A DNA stretch of 64,000 nt, from assembly GCF_014205275.1 (NCBI RefSeq), contig NZ_JACHND010000001.1, positions 4,712,001-4,776,000 on the forward strand, in the 5' to 3' direction. The DNA comes from Sphaerisporangium siamense (GTDB lineage Bacteria; Actinomycetota; Actinomycetes; Streptosporangiales; Streptosporangiaceae). Every line of letters begins with the position of its first letter. Positions within the stretch are counted from its first letter, which is position 1. Positions 47,589 to 55,555 of this stretch are shown piece after piece. The position numbers and the translations under genes were made by a program. The notes beneath the pieces are model-generated. The model was not told where the DNA came from and made no database searches. It saw nothing but the letters and a program-made list of their open reading frames with translations.

Positions 47589-48422
47589 TTACCGTCCTCC
47601 CAGGCCGGACGCGGCCATAGCGTTGATGATCTTCTTCTGGCCGATGAGGAACGCGATCAGGGTGGGGATCACCGAGATCGCCGAGGCGGACAGGATGAGC
47701 CCGTAGTCGATGGCGCTGTGCCCTCCGGCGAACTGGCTGAGCAGCAGCGGCACGGTCGCGAGCTCGGAGGAGTTGAGGAACACGAGCGGGAAGAAGTAGG
47801 AGTTCCAGGAGGCCAGGAACACGATGATACCGAGGGCCCCGAGGCCGGGCCTGATGTTCGGCAGCACGATCCGCCAGAAGATCGTCCAGCGGCCGGCCCC
47901 GTCGGTCCTGGCCGCCTCTTCCAGCTCGATCGGCACCGCGCGGATGAACTGGCGCAGCAGGAAGACCGCGAACGGGTTGGCGACGGTCGGGAAGATCAGC
48001 GCCAGGTGCGAGTCGACCCAGCCGAACTTCGCCAGGATCAGGTAGAGCGGCACGATCGTGACCTGCACCGGCACCATCTGGGTCGCCAGGAACAGCACGA
48101 ACAGCACGCCCGACCCGCGGAACCTGATCCTGGCGAAGGCGTACGCCGCCATGGCGGAGGTGAGCAGCGTGAGCGCCACGTTCAGCGCGGCGATGTACAG
48201 GCTGTTCCAGTAGGCGAGGCCGAACGGCATCTTGGCCAGCGCGTCGGGGTAGTTCTGCGGGCGCCAGGGACTGGGCAGCCAGGCGGTGGGGTCGTTCAGC
48301 ATCTGGTGCACGCCCTTGAAGGACGTGAGCAGCATCCAGGCGAACGGGAACAGCATGAGCAGGCCGCCGAGGGCCAGGGAGGCGTGCAGCGCGAGCTGCC
48401 GCGCGGCCGGACGCGAGCGCAT
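47589..48422 (-). CDS. Carbohydrate ABC transporter permease (MalG-type)
   Basis: The product has 277 residues from ATG 48422 with six hydrophobic segments. The cytoplasmic EAA loop reads LEEAARTDGAGRWTIFWRIVLPNIRPGL, the binding-protein-dependent permease motif contacted by the ATPase. It lies 9 bp downstream of the partner permease. The transport ATPase is not encoded in the operon, so a shared MsiK-type ATPase elsewhere probably drives the system, as is common in actinomycetes. Confidence 0.94.
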   Translation of the reverse strand: MRSRPAARQLALHASLALGGLLMLFPFAWMLLTSFKGVHQMLNDPTAWLPSPWRPQNYPDALAKMPFGLAYWNSLYIAALNVALTLLTSAMAAYAFARIRFRGSGVLFVLFLATQMVPVQVTIVPLYLILAKFGWVDSHLALIFPTVANPFAVFLLRQFIRAVPIELEEAARTDGAGRWTIFWRIVLPNIRPGLGALGIIVFLASWNSYFFPLVFLNSSELATVPLLLSQFAGGHSAIDYGLILSASAISVIPTLIAFLIGQKKIINAMAASGLGGR

Positions 48423-48431
48423 CGAGGCCCC

Positions 48432-49355
48432 CTAGGAGTCGTAGTGGACGAAGCGCTTCTGCGCCGCGAACTGGACAAGGGTGACCAGCAGCGTGAGCAC
48501 GAGCAGGATGAGCGCGGCCGCGCTGCTCATGCCGAACTGGAAGTCCTTGAAGCCGAGCTTGTACACCTGGTAGACGATGGTCCGCGCGCCCTCGTTGTGC
48601 GCCGGGTTGACCAGCACGTAGATCTGGTCGAACGCCTGGAACGAGCTGATCACCGCGACCACCGTGGAGAAGAAGATCGTCGGCGACAGCATCGGCAGCG
48701 TGATCGACCGGAAGATCCTCGCGCTGGAGGCGCCGTCGATGCGCGCCGCCTCGACGATCTGCGGCGGGATGGTCTGCAGCCCGGCCAGGAAGATCACCAC
48801 GTTGAGGCCGAGCGACGACCAGACCGTCACGATCGCGATGGCGACGATCACCCAGCCCGGGTCGCCGAGCCAGTCGGGCCCGTCCAGGCCGAACCGCCGC
48901 AGCGTGGAGTTCAGCACGCCGTTGTCGTCGTCGGCCAGGATGACCTGCCAGATCAGCGCGACCGCGACCGAACTGGTCACGACGGGCATGAAGTACAGCA
49001 CCCGGTAGAAGTTGCTGCCCTTGATCCCGGCCAGCCCGGCCGCGATCAGGACCGCCAGGGCGAGGCCGACCGGCACCGTGATCAGCGCGAGCTTGGTCGT
49101 GTTCCACACCGCGCGCAGGAAGTCGGCGTCGGTGAGCTGGGCGGTGAAGTTGCCGAGGCCGACGAACGTCTTCGGGCCGAAGCCGTCCCACTGGACCAGG
49201 GACAGGTAGACGGCGTAGCCGAGCGGGAGGACCAGGAAGACGAGCAGGAAGGCGACCTGCGGGCCGAGGAAGAGACCGGCCCACCAGCCGTCGCGGGTGC
49301 GCACCCACCGGCCCGCGCGGGCGGGCCGGGCGGGCGCCTTGGCGATGGCGGCCAC
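48432..49355 (-). CDS. Sugar ABC transporter permease (MalF-type)
   Basis: The product has 307 residues. GTG 49355 is chosen because it lies 2 bp after the stop of the binding-protein gene; a much longer open frame upstream is only antisense/overlap shadow. It shows six membrane segments starting GLFLGPQVAFLLVFLVLPLG and an EAA loop VEAARIDGASSARIFRSITLPMLSP. It forms the heterodimeric channel with the following MalG-type protein. Confidence 0.94.
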   Translation of the reverse strand: MAAIAKAPARPARAGRWVRTRDGWWAGLFLGPQVAFLLVFLVLPLGYAVYLSLVQWDGFGPKTFVGLGNFTAQLTDADFLRAVWNTTKLALITVPVGLALAVLIAAGLAGIKGSNFYRVLYFMPVVTSSVAVALIWQVILADDDNGVLNSTLRRFGLDGPDWLGDPGWVIVAIAIVTVWSSLGLNVVIFLAGLQTIPPQIVEAARIDGASSARIFRSITLPMLSPTIFFSTVVAVISSFQAFDQIYVLVNPAHNEGARTIVYQVYKLGFKDFQFGMSSAAALILLVLTLLVTLVQFAAQKRFVHYDS

Positions 49356-49357
49356 GG

Positions 49358-50644
49358 TCAGCTCGTCATGCCGTCGACGGCTTTTTGCAGCTCGGTCATG
49401 CCCTGGTCGAACGGCACCTTGCCGGTCCACACCTTCAGCAGCTCGTCGTTGATGGCCGCGGTGAGGCCCGGCACGGCGACCTCGTCCGGGTAGTTGGCGA
49501 AGCCGGTGTCGCGCACGTCGAGGAACGTCTGGGCGTGCTGGGGATAGCCGTCGAGCACGACCTGCTCGGCGCCCTTGATCGAGGGGACGGCGCCGCCGCC
49601 CTTGAGCCGCAGGAGCTGCCCCTCCTTGCTCACGAACTCGGTGAGGAAGGTGAACGCCTCCTTCGGGTTCCTGGCGTCCTTGTTGATCGCCATGTAGGAG
49701 GCGGCGACCGCGCCGGGCATCGGCTTGCCGTCGGGGGAGGGGAACGGGACGATGTCGTAGTCGTCCAGCTCGCCGCCCTTCCTGAGGCTGTCGATCACCC
49801 ACCGGCCGCCCGCGTAGAAGCCGGCGTCGTGCTTGAGGAACCGGGTCGAGGCGCTGTTGCTCTCCGGCAGCACGTCGGCCGACAGGAACGTCTTGTCCTG
49901 GTAGCCCTTGGCCAGGGTCTGCAGGGCCTTGCGCGCGCCGGCGTCGGTGGTGGCGACGAACCGGCCGCCGTCCCACACCTTGCCGCCGAACCCGTTGATC
50001 ACGCTGTAGGTGGAGCCGTACCAGTTCCAGAAGATCGACCCGGCCTTGCCCGCCGCCTTGAGCTCGGCGTTCATGTCCAGGTACTTGTCCATGGTCCACT
50101 GGCCGGCGGCGTACAGGTCGGCGGGGTTCTCGCCGATCCCGGCCTCCTTCAGCGCCTTCTTGTCGAACCAGAGCACCTCGGGGTTGGTGTCGTTGGGCAC
50201 GCCGTAGATCCGGCCGTCCTTCTTGGCGCCGCCGTAGATGCCCTCGAAGAAGTCCTCGGGCCTGCTCTTGGAGTCGGGGCCGGCGAGCAGTCCCTCCAGC
50301 GGGGTGAGGACGCCCGAGGAGACGAACTTGCCGATGTTGTCGTCGCCGACGAAGAACACGTCGGGCGCGGTCTTGCTGGTGAGCTGGGTGAACAGCTTGG
50401 GGTGGTAGTCGGCGTAGTCCGACACCGACTCCAGCTTGAGCTTGATGTTCGGGTGGCGCTTCTCGAAGTCCCGGGTGAAGCCCTCGTAGAGCTTGATGTC
50501 GTCGGCCGTGCCCCAGGTGGACCAGCGCAGGACCACCTGACCGTCTCCGGCGGCCCCGGGGGCGGCGCCGCCGCCCGAGCCGCTGCACGCGGCCGTGGCC
50601 GCCGTCGTCGCCATCAGGGCCAGTAGGGCTATTGCGCGCTTCAT
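49358..50644 (-). CDS. Extracellular sugar-binding lipoprotein (ABC transporter)
   Basis: The product has 428 residues from ATG 50644, with AAGGA upstream. The signal MKRAIALLALMATTAATAAC has a lipobox ending in Cys20, followed by a Gly/Ala/Ser linker. The mature protein has the family-1 solute-binding pattern: LRWSTWGTADDIKLYEGF, FEKRHPNIKLKLESV, DVFFVGDDNIGKFVSSG and YGVPNDTNPEVLWFDKKAL. It captures the substrate and delivers it to the two permeases. The substrate is not readable, but the linked GH42 and GH63-like enzymes suggest an oligosaccharide or glycoside. Confidence 0.95.
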   Translation of the reverse strand: MKRAIALLALMATTAATAACSGSGGGAAPGAAGDGQVVLRWSTWGTADDIKLYEGFTRDFEKRHPNIKLKLESVSDYADYHPKLFTQLTSKTAPDVFFVGDDNIGKFVSSGVLTPLEGLLAGPDSKSRPEDFFEGIYGGAKKDGRIYGVPNDTNPEVLWFDKKALKEAGIGENPADLYAAGQWTMDKYLDMNAELKAAGKAGSIFWNWYGSTYSVINGFGGKVWDGGRFVATTDAGARKALQTLAKGYQDKTFLSADVLPESNSASTRFLKHDAGFYAGGRWVIDSLRKGGELDDYDIVPFPSPDGKPMPGAVAASYMAINKDARNPKEAFTFLTEFVSKEGQLLRLKGGGAVPSIKGAEQVVLDGYPQHAQTFLDVRDTGFANYPDEVAVPGLTAAINDELLKVWTGKVPFDQGMTELQKAVDGMTS

Positions 50645-50679
50645 GCTTCGTTCCTTGCGGTGGGGGTGCGGGTGGTGCG

Positions 50680-51447
50680 TCAGGCCAGGCCGCCGCCGTC
50701 GACGACGAGGGCCGTGCCGGTGATGTAGGAGGAGGTGTCCGCGGTGAGGAAGAGAACGGCCTGGGCGATCTCCTCGGGGGTGCCCGCGCGGCCCATCGGA
50801 CGGTCGGCCGCGTCGGCGGCGAAGGCCGCCCAGTCCTCCTGGAGCTGGCGGGCTTCGTCCCGCAGCATGGGAGTGTCGGTGTCGCCGGGGTTGACGGAGT
50901 TCACCCGGATCCCGGCTCCGGCGTGGTCGATGGCCAGGGCCCGCGTCATGTTGACGACGGCGGCCTTGGATGCGCAGTACGACACCGCGTTCCCGCCGCC
51001 CTTCAGGCCCCACCCCGAACCGGTGTTGACGATCGCGCCGCCCTCGGTCATGGCGGGGATCGCGTACTTGCACATCAGGAAGACCGAGCGGACGTTCACC
51101 GCCATGACCCGGTCCCATTCGTCCACGCCGAGGTCGAGCGCCGTGCTGCGGCGGATGATCCCGGCGTTGTTGAACAGCGCGTGGAGCCCGCCGAAGCGCT
51201 CGACGGCGGTGCGGACGACGCGCTCGCAGTCGGCGGGGGAGGAGACGTCGGCCCGGACGGCGATCGCGTCCGCGCCGCCGGCGGCGATGCGCCCGGCCGT
51301 GTCCTCGGCGCCCGGGCCGTCGATGTCGGCGACGACGACCTTGGCGCCCTGGGCGGCGAACAGCAGCGCCGTCGCCCTCCCGATGCCGGAGGCGCCGCCG
51401 GTGACGATCGCGACCCTGCCCTTCAGAGCGTCCTCCAGAGTCTTCAC
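50680..51447 (-). CDS. Short-chain dehydrogenase/reductase (classical SDR)
   Basis: The product is 255 residues from GTG 51447, overlapping the kinase-like gene by 4 bases. The Rossmann TGGASGIGRA motif comes first, then VVADIDG (acidic residue favouring NAD), NNAG in LFNNAGIIRR, catalytic Ser in GSGWGLKGG, and YCASK (Tyr/Lys). It probably oxidises a sugar, polyol or hydroxy acid in the pathway encoded by the operon. The exact substrate is unknown. Confidence 0.94.
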   Translation of the reverse strand: MKTLEDALKGRVAIVTGGASGIGRATALLFAAQGAKVVVADIDGPGAEDTAGRIAAGGADAIAVRADVSSPADCERVVRTAVERFGGLHALFNNAGIIRRSTALDLGVDEWDRVMAVNVRSVFLMCKYAIPAMTEGGAIVNTGSGWGLKGGGNAVSYCASKAAVVNMTRALAIDHAGAGIRVNSVNPGDTDTPMLRDEARQLQEDWAAFAADAADRPMGRAGTPEEIAQAVLFLTADTSSYITGTALVVDGGGLA

Positions 51448-52643
51448 TGCGCGTACTCCTCACTCGCGGCCGCGATGCGGTAGACGGTGCTCTCGTGATG
51501 TCCGGTGATCACCTGGACGTGCCCGGCGAGCCCGAGGTCGGTCTCGGGGTCGCCCGTGTCGGCGAGCAGGGGCCGTCCCCGGAGTCCCGCCAGCTTCTGC
51601 CGGGTCGCCAGGACGACCAGGGCGCGCCGCCCGGGGCCGCCACGCGCGACGGCCCGCAGGACGCGGGGGGAGATCTGCTGATTGCCTCGGCCGAGCACGA
51701 AGCCCTGACCGCCGATCACCGAGAGCACCAGAAGCGCCTCATGCCCTCTGACCAGGTCGAACAGCCTAGCCTCCGTCACGTCCGCCCCCAGCAGGCGGGG
51801 CCGGGGACCGGCCTCGACCACGTCCACGCCGAGCAGCGTGGTGGCCAGCCCCAGCTCCCTTCCGACGGCCATGGTCGTCGCGCCGGGGCCGAGCGCGTAG
51901 CGCACCCCCGGCCGCATCCGGGAGACGACCTCCCGGGCCACGCCCTCGGCGGAGCCGGGCCCCGTGGCCGAGGAGCCGGTCTTCCTGCCCGACAGCCGGC
52001 GCGCGTCGGCGGGCACCCGCACGGTGCCGTACAGCCGAGGGCCGACCAGCCCGTTCCGGTACAGCTCCTCGTCCAGGTCCACCACCTCGGCCTCGGCGAC
52101 CGCGCCGGGCGTGTACCCGGCCGCCACCAGGCCCGCGGCGGCCGGGCTCACCGCGAAGCAGCCGGAGTAGACCTTGACGCCCGCGGGCACGCCGAGCACC
52201 GCCGGGGCGTCCGCGCCGAGCGGGCGCAGCGCGTCCAGCACGTCGCGCGCGGTGCCGTCCCCGCCCGCGAAGAGCACCAGGTCCGCGTCCGCCATGGCGG
52301 CGACGGCGGCCCTGGTGTCGGCCGCCGACGTCGCCCCCGCGGACGGCGCGCCCCCGGTCAGCAGGGGCGAACCGCCGGCCGCGCGGACGCTGTCCTCGCC
52401 CATCGCGCCCGCCACCGTGACCAGGCGGACGCCGGGCGCGGCGGCGATCAGGGCGCGCACGGCCCGCGCCGCCCTGGCCCCCGCCCGCGGCACCGAGCCG
52501 CGGGCGAGTGCCTCACGCTGGACGTCCGCGCCGTCGCTGCCCTTCAGCCCCGCCGGGCCGCCGAGCCCGGCGACCGGGTTGACGACGAGCCCGACCGTGA
52601 GACCGGCGTGCGTGCCGGCCGTCGCGGGGATGCGGTGCTCCAT
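51444..52643 (-). CDS. ATP-NAD/AcoX kinase family protein
   Basis: The product has 399 residues from ATG 52643, 6 bp after gcvPB. GLVVNPVAGLGGPAGLKGSD is the opening of the AcoX/ATP-NAD kinase-like group, and LVLFAGGDGTARDV holds the GGDGT nucleotide-binding motif. A further conserved end is VIGGQGFVLGRGNQQISPRV. True NAD kinases are shorter (about 300 residues); the extra length and the GRGNQQ region match AcoX-type proteins, often next to acetoin genes and of uncertain reaction. Here it is probably a kinase for a small hydroxylated metabolite or NAD. Confidence 0.88.
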   Translation of the reverse strand: MEHRIPATAGTHAGLTVGLVVNPVAGLGGPAGLKGSDGADVQREALARGSVPRAGARAARAVRALIAAAPGVRLVTVAGAMGEDSVRAAGGSPLLTGGAPSAGATSAADTRAAVAAMADADLVLFAGGDGTARDVLDALRPLGADAPAVLGVPAGVKVYSGCFAVSPAAAGLVAAGYTPGAVAEAEVVDLDEELYRNGLVGPRLYGTVRVPADARRLSGRKTGSSATGPGSAEGVAREVVSRMRPGVRYALGPGATTMAVGRELGLATTLLGVDVVEAGPRPRLLGADVTEARLFDLVRGHEALLVLSVIGGQGFVLGRGNQQISPRVLRAVARGGPGRRALVVLATRQKLAGLRGRPLLADTGDPETDLGLAGHVQVITGHHESTVYRIAAASEEYAQ

Positions 52644-52649
52644 CGCCGG

Positions 52650-54197
52650 TCAGGCCAGGTGCTTGCGGACGTAGGCGCGCCAGGTGGGCGCCCACTGCCG
52701 GGGGTCGTCCAGCGGCGTCGGGTCGATCTTGTGGATCGGGCTGTTGTACGGGGCGCCCTTGACCAGCTCCGGATCGGTGCGGGCCTCGGAGGCCACGTGC
52801 GCCAGGATCGCCGCGTACTCGTCCAGGTCCTCCTTGGAGTAGGACTCGGTGGGCTCCAGCGTGAACGGCTCGGGCACCAGGTACGGGTGGTGGCTGGTCC
52901 AGTAGTGGACCCCGAAGTCCGACGCGCGCACGCCGATCTCCTCGGAGTGGACGCCGGTCTCCTCCGACAGCTCCTGCCAGGAGTAGCGCACCTGCTCGAT
53001 GCGGCGGCGGTCCCACGGCGCCGACGCGCCCGGAATCCGCAACACCTTGTGCATCAGGTAGTTGTTGTTCAGCGCCGCGGTCTCGGCGACCTGGCGCAGC
53101 CCCTCCGCGCCGAGCGTCATGATCCAGGCGTAGGCGCGCACGACGTTCGGGGTCACGCCGAGGAACGGCCGGATCTTCCCGATCGAGTGCGGCGGCGTGA
53201 CCAGCGAGAACCGCCCGTCCTCCTCCGCGACCACCGGGCCGGGCAGGAACTCCGCCAGCGCCTCCGACACCCCGCACGCCCCCGCCGCCGGGCCGCCGCA
53301 CGCGTGCGGGGTGGAGAAGGTCTTGTGCAGGTTGAAGTGGCACAGGTCGAACCCGGCGTCGCGGGCCCGCGTGATGCCGAGGATGCCGTTGGCGTTGGCC
53401 TGGTCGTAGCACGCCAGCCCGCCCGCCTGGTGGACCAGTTCGACGAACTCGGCGATCCGCGGGTTGAAGATGCCGGTGTCCTCGGGGTTGGTGATCAGCA
53501 GCGCGGCCGTCCGCGGGCCCACCGCGGCGCGCAGCGCCTCGATGTCGGGGTAGCCGTCGGCGTCCGGCATCAGCGTGATGACCTCGTACCCGGCGGTCTT
53601 GGCGCACGCGGCGTTGGACGGGTGGGAGAACATCGTCGTGATCACCTGGTCGCGCCGCTCGTCGCCGCGCGCGGCGTGGTAGGCGCGGATCATCGCGATG
53701 TTGGCGTAGATCGCGGCCGACCCCGAGCCGGGCTGCAGCGAGACCCGCGCCATGCCGGAGACCTCCGCCAGCATGCGCTCCAGCCGCCAGTAGATCTCCA
53801 GCACGCCCTGGAGGGTGTCGGGGTGCTGCAGCGGGTGCAGCTCGGCGACGGCCCTGGCGAAGGAGTCGTTGACCTTGGGGCTGTACTTCATCGTGCAGGT
53901 GCCCTGGCCCACGTCGACGTTGAGGTCCACGCCCAGGCTCTCCTGCGACAGCCGCACGTAGTGCCGCAGGACGTGCAGCTGCGACATCTCCGGCAGCGCG
54001 GGCGGCGCGGCCCGCCGCACCGAGTCCGGCAGCTCCACGGCGGGCGCGCCCGGCCCGGGCACCGCGATGCCCCGCTGCCCGGGCCGCGACTGCTCGAAGA
54101 TGATCGGCTCGTCCCAGCGGGCCTGGTGGAAGCGGCGCAGCGGCGGCTTCGGCCCCACCGGCAGCTTGGCGAACGGTTCCGCGGCGTGCCCGCTCAT
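52650..54197 (-). CDS. gcvPB: Glycine dehydrogenase (decarboxylating) subunit 2
   Basis: The product has 515 residues from ATG 54197 (ATGA overlap with gcvPA). It is the PLP-binding half of the split P-protein: the lysine lies in CHFNLHKTFSTPHACGGPAAG, preceded by CYDQANANGILG and GTCTMKYSPKVND. It decarboxylates glycine and passes the aminomethyl group to lipoyl-GcvH. GcvT and GcvH genes are not in this operon. Most streptomycetes carry a single fused gcvP, so a split pair inside a sugar operon is notable. It could act on another small amino acid. Confidence 0.95.
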   Translation of the reverse strand: MSGHAAEPFAKLPVGPKPPLRRFHQARWDEPIIFEQSRPGQRGIAVPGPGAPAVELPDSVRRAAPPALPEMSQLHVLRHYVRLSQESLGVDLNVDVGQGTCTMKYSPKVNDSFARAVAELHPLQHPDTLQGVLEIYWRLERMLAEVSGMARVSLQPGSGSAAIYANIAMIRAYHAARGDERRDQVITTMFSHPSNAACAKTAGYEVITLMPDADGYPDIEALRAAVGPRTAALLITNPEDTGIFNPRIAEFVELVHQAGGLACYDQANANGILGITRARDAGFDLCHFNLHKTFSTPHACGGPAAGACGVSEALAEFLPGPVVAEEDGRFSLVTPPHSIGKIRPFLGVTPNVVRAYAWIMTLGAEGLRQVAETAALNNNYLMHKVLRIPGASAPWDRRRIEQVRYSWQELSEETGVHSEEIGVRASDFGVHYWTSHHPYLVPEPFTLEPTESYSKEDLDEYAAILAHVASEARTDPELVKGAPYNSPIHKIDPTPLDDPRQWAPTWRAYVRKHLA

Positions 54198-55555
54198 CGC
54201 CGGCCTCCCTCGTCGTCGGCGCGCCGGGCGGACGCCACGGCCGCGGCCAGCCTGTCGATGTCGGCGATCGAGTGCCGCTCGGTGACGCAGACCAGGATCG
54301 TCCGGTCGTCCAGCGGCACGCCCCCGTAGATCCCCTGCGCGCGCAGCCGGTCCAGGAGCGCGGCTGCGTCGGCTGCGTCGTTGAGCTCGACCGCGAACTC
54401 CCGGAAGTGCACGGCGCCGTCGTGCAGGACCCGCAGTCCCGCGCCGGCCAGCGCGTCCATCGCGTAGCGGGTGCGGGCCAGGATCGTCTCGCCCACCTCG
54501 CGCATGCCCTGCGGTCCCATGAGGGCCAGGTAGACCCCGGCGGTGATGCCCCACAGGGCCGCCGCCGTGCCCACCCATTCCTTGCCCTCCTCGCGCAGGG
54601 CGAAGGAGGTGCGCTCGTAGAACACGTCGCCGAAGCCGTACTCGCCGGGCACCGTGGTCGGCGCGATGCCGAACAGGCGCGAGGGGAACTGGGCGACCAG
54701 CTCGTCGTCGTGCGTGGCGATGTACCCGGCCTGCCCGCCGCCGTGGTTCTGGTGGACGCCGAGTGACTGGATGTCGCCGCAGGCGATGTCGGCGCCGTAG
54801 GCGGCCGGCGGGGCCAGCACCCCGAGCGAGATCGGGTCGGCGCTCACGACCAGCAGCGCGCCGTGCGCGTGTGCCAGCTCGGCCAGCTCACGGCCCCGGG
54901 TCTCCACCACGCCGTAGACGTTGGGCGTCTCCAGGTAGATCGCGGCGAACGTGTCGTCCAGGACGACCTCGCCCATCTCGCCGCCGGAGTCCACCGGCGC
55001 CTGGACGATCTCGATGTCCGGGCTCAGGAAGTCGCGCAGCTTGCTGAGCTTGTCGGCCGCGACCGCGCCGCTGACCAGCACCTTGGCGCGGCCGGTGTGG
55101 CGGCAGGCCATGCGCAGCGCGGTGCCGGCCGCCTGGAATCCGTCGTAGGTCGGGACGTTGACGACGTCCATCTCCAGCAGCTCGGCCATCATGCTGACGT
55201 ACTCGAACAGCGCCTGGAAGCGGCCGTGGTCCTCGTACGGCTCGCCCGCGTAGGCGGTGAGGAACTCGCCGCGCGAGTTGACCTCGTCGCAGACGGCGGG
55301 CACGTGGTGCGGGTAGCAGCCGTGGCCGAGGAAGCTGAGCGCCTCGTCCGTGCCGGTGTCGCGGCCGAGCAGGGAGCGCATGTGGCGCACCAGGTCGTGC
55401 TCGGCCACGAACGGCTCCGGCAGGTCGAGCGGGCGGTCCAGGCGCAGCTCGGGCGGGATGTCGGCGTAGAAGTCCTCGACGCTCGCGGCGCCGATCGCCG
55501 CCAGCATCTCCGCCCGCACGCCCGGCTCGGCGTTCGGGATGTATGGGTGGGTCAC
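54194..55555 (-). CDS. gcvPA: Glycine dehydrogenase (decarboxylating) subunit 1
   Basis: The product has 453 residues from GTG 55555, overlapping the beta-galactosidase stop by GTGA. Subunit 1 signatures are HPYIPNAEPGVRAEML at the start, SFLGHGCYPHHVPAV, FLTAYAGEPYEDHGRFQALFEY and DIQSLGVHQNHGGGQAGYIA. It forms the alpha2beta2 P-protein with gcvPB. The first gene of the operon is a glycosidase, so no glycine riboswitch can stand directly before this gene; the overlap leaves no leader. Confidence 0.95.
   Translation of the reverse strand: MTHPYIPNAEPGVRAEMLAAIGAASVEDFYADIPPELRLDRPLDLPEPFVAEHDLVRHMRSLLGRDTGTDEALSFLGHGCYPHHVPAVCDEVNSRGEFLTAYAGEPYEDHGRFQALFEYVSMMAELLEMDVVNVPTYDGFQAAGTALRMACRHTGRAKVLVSGAVAADKLSKLRDFLSPDIEIVQAPVDSGGEMGEVVLDDTFAAIYLETPNVYGVVETRGRELAELAHAHGALLVVSADPISLGVLAPPAAYGADIACGDIQSLGVHQNHGGGQAGYIATHDDELVAQFPSRLFGIAPTTVPGEYGFGDVFYERTSFALREEGKEWVGTAAALWGITAGVYLALMGPQGMREVGETILARTRYAMDALAGAGLRVLHDGAVHFREFAVELNDAADAAALLDRLRAQGIYGGVPLDDRTILVCVTERHSIADIDRLAAAVASARRADDEGGRR

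Noticed and set aside
49356-51463. Long leftward frames extending the permease and binding-protein genes upstream (718 and 701 codons)
   Set aside because: The extensions are antisense or alternative frames over neighbouring genes; the lipobox signal and permease starts define the true 5' ends.
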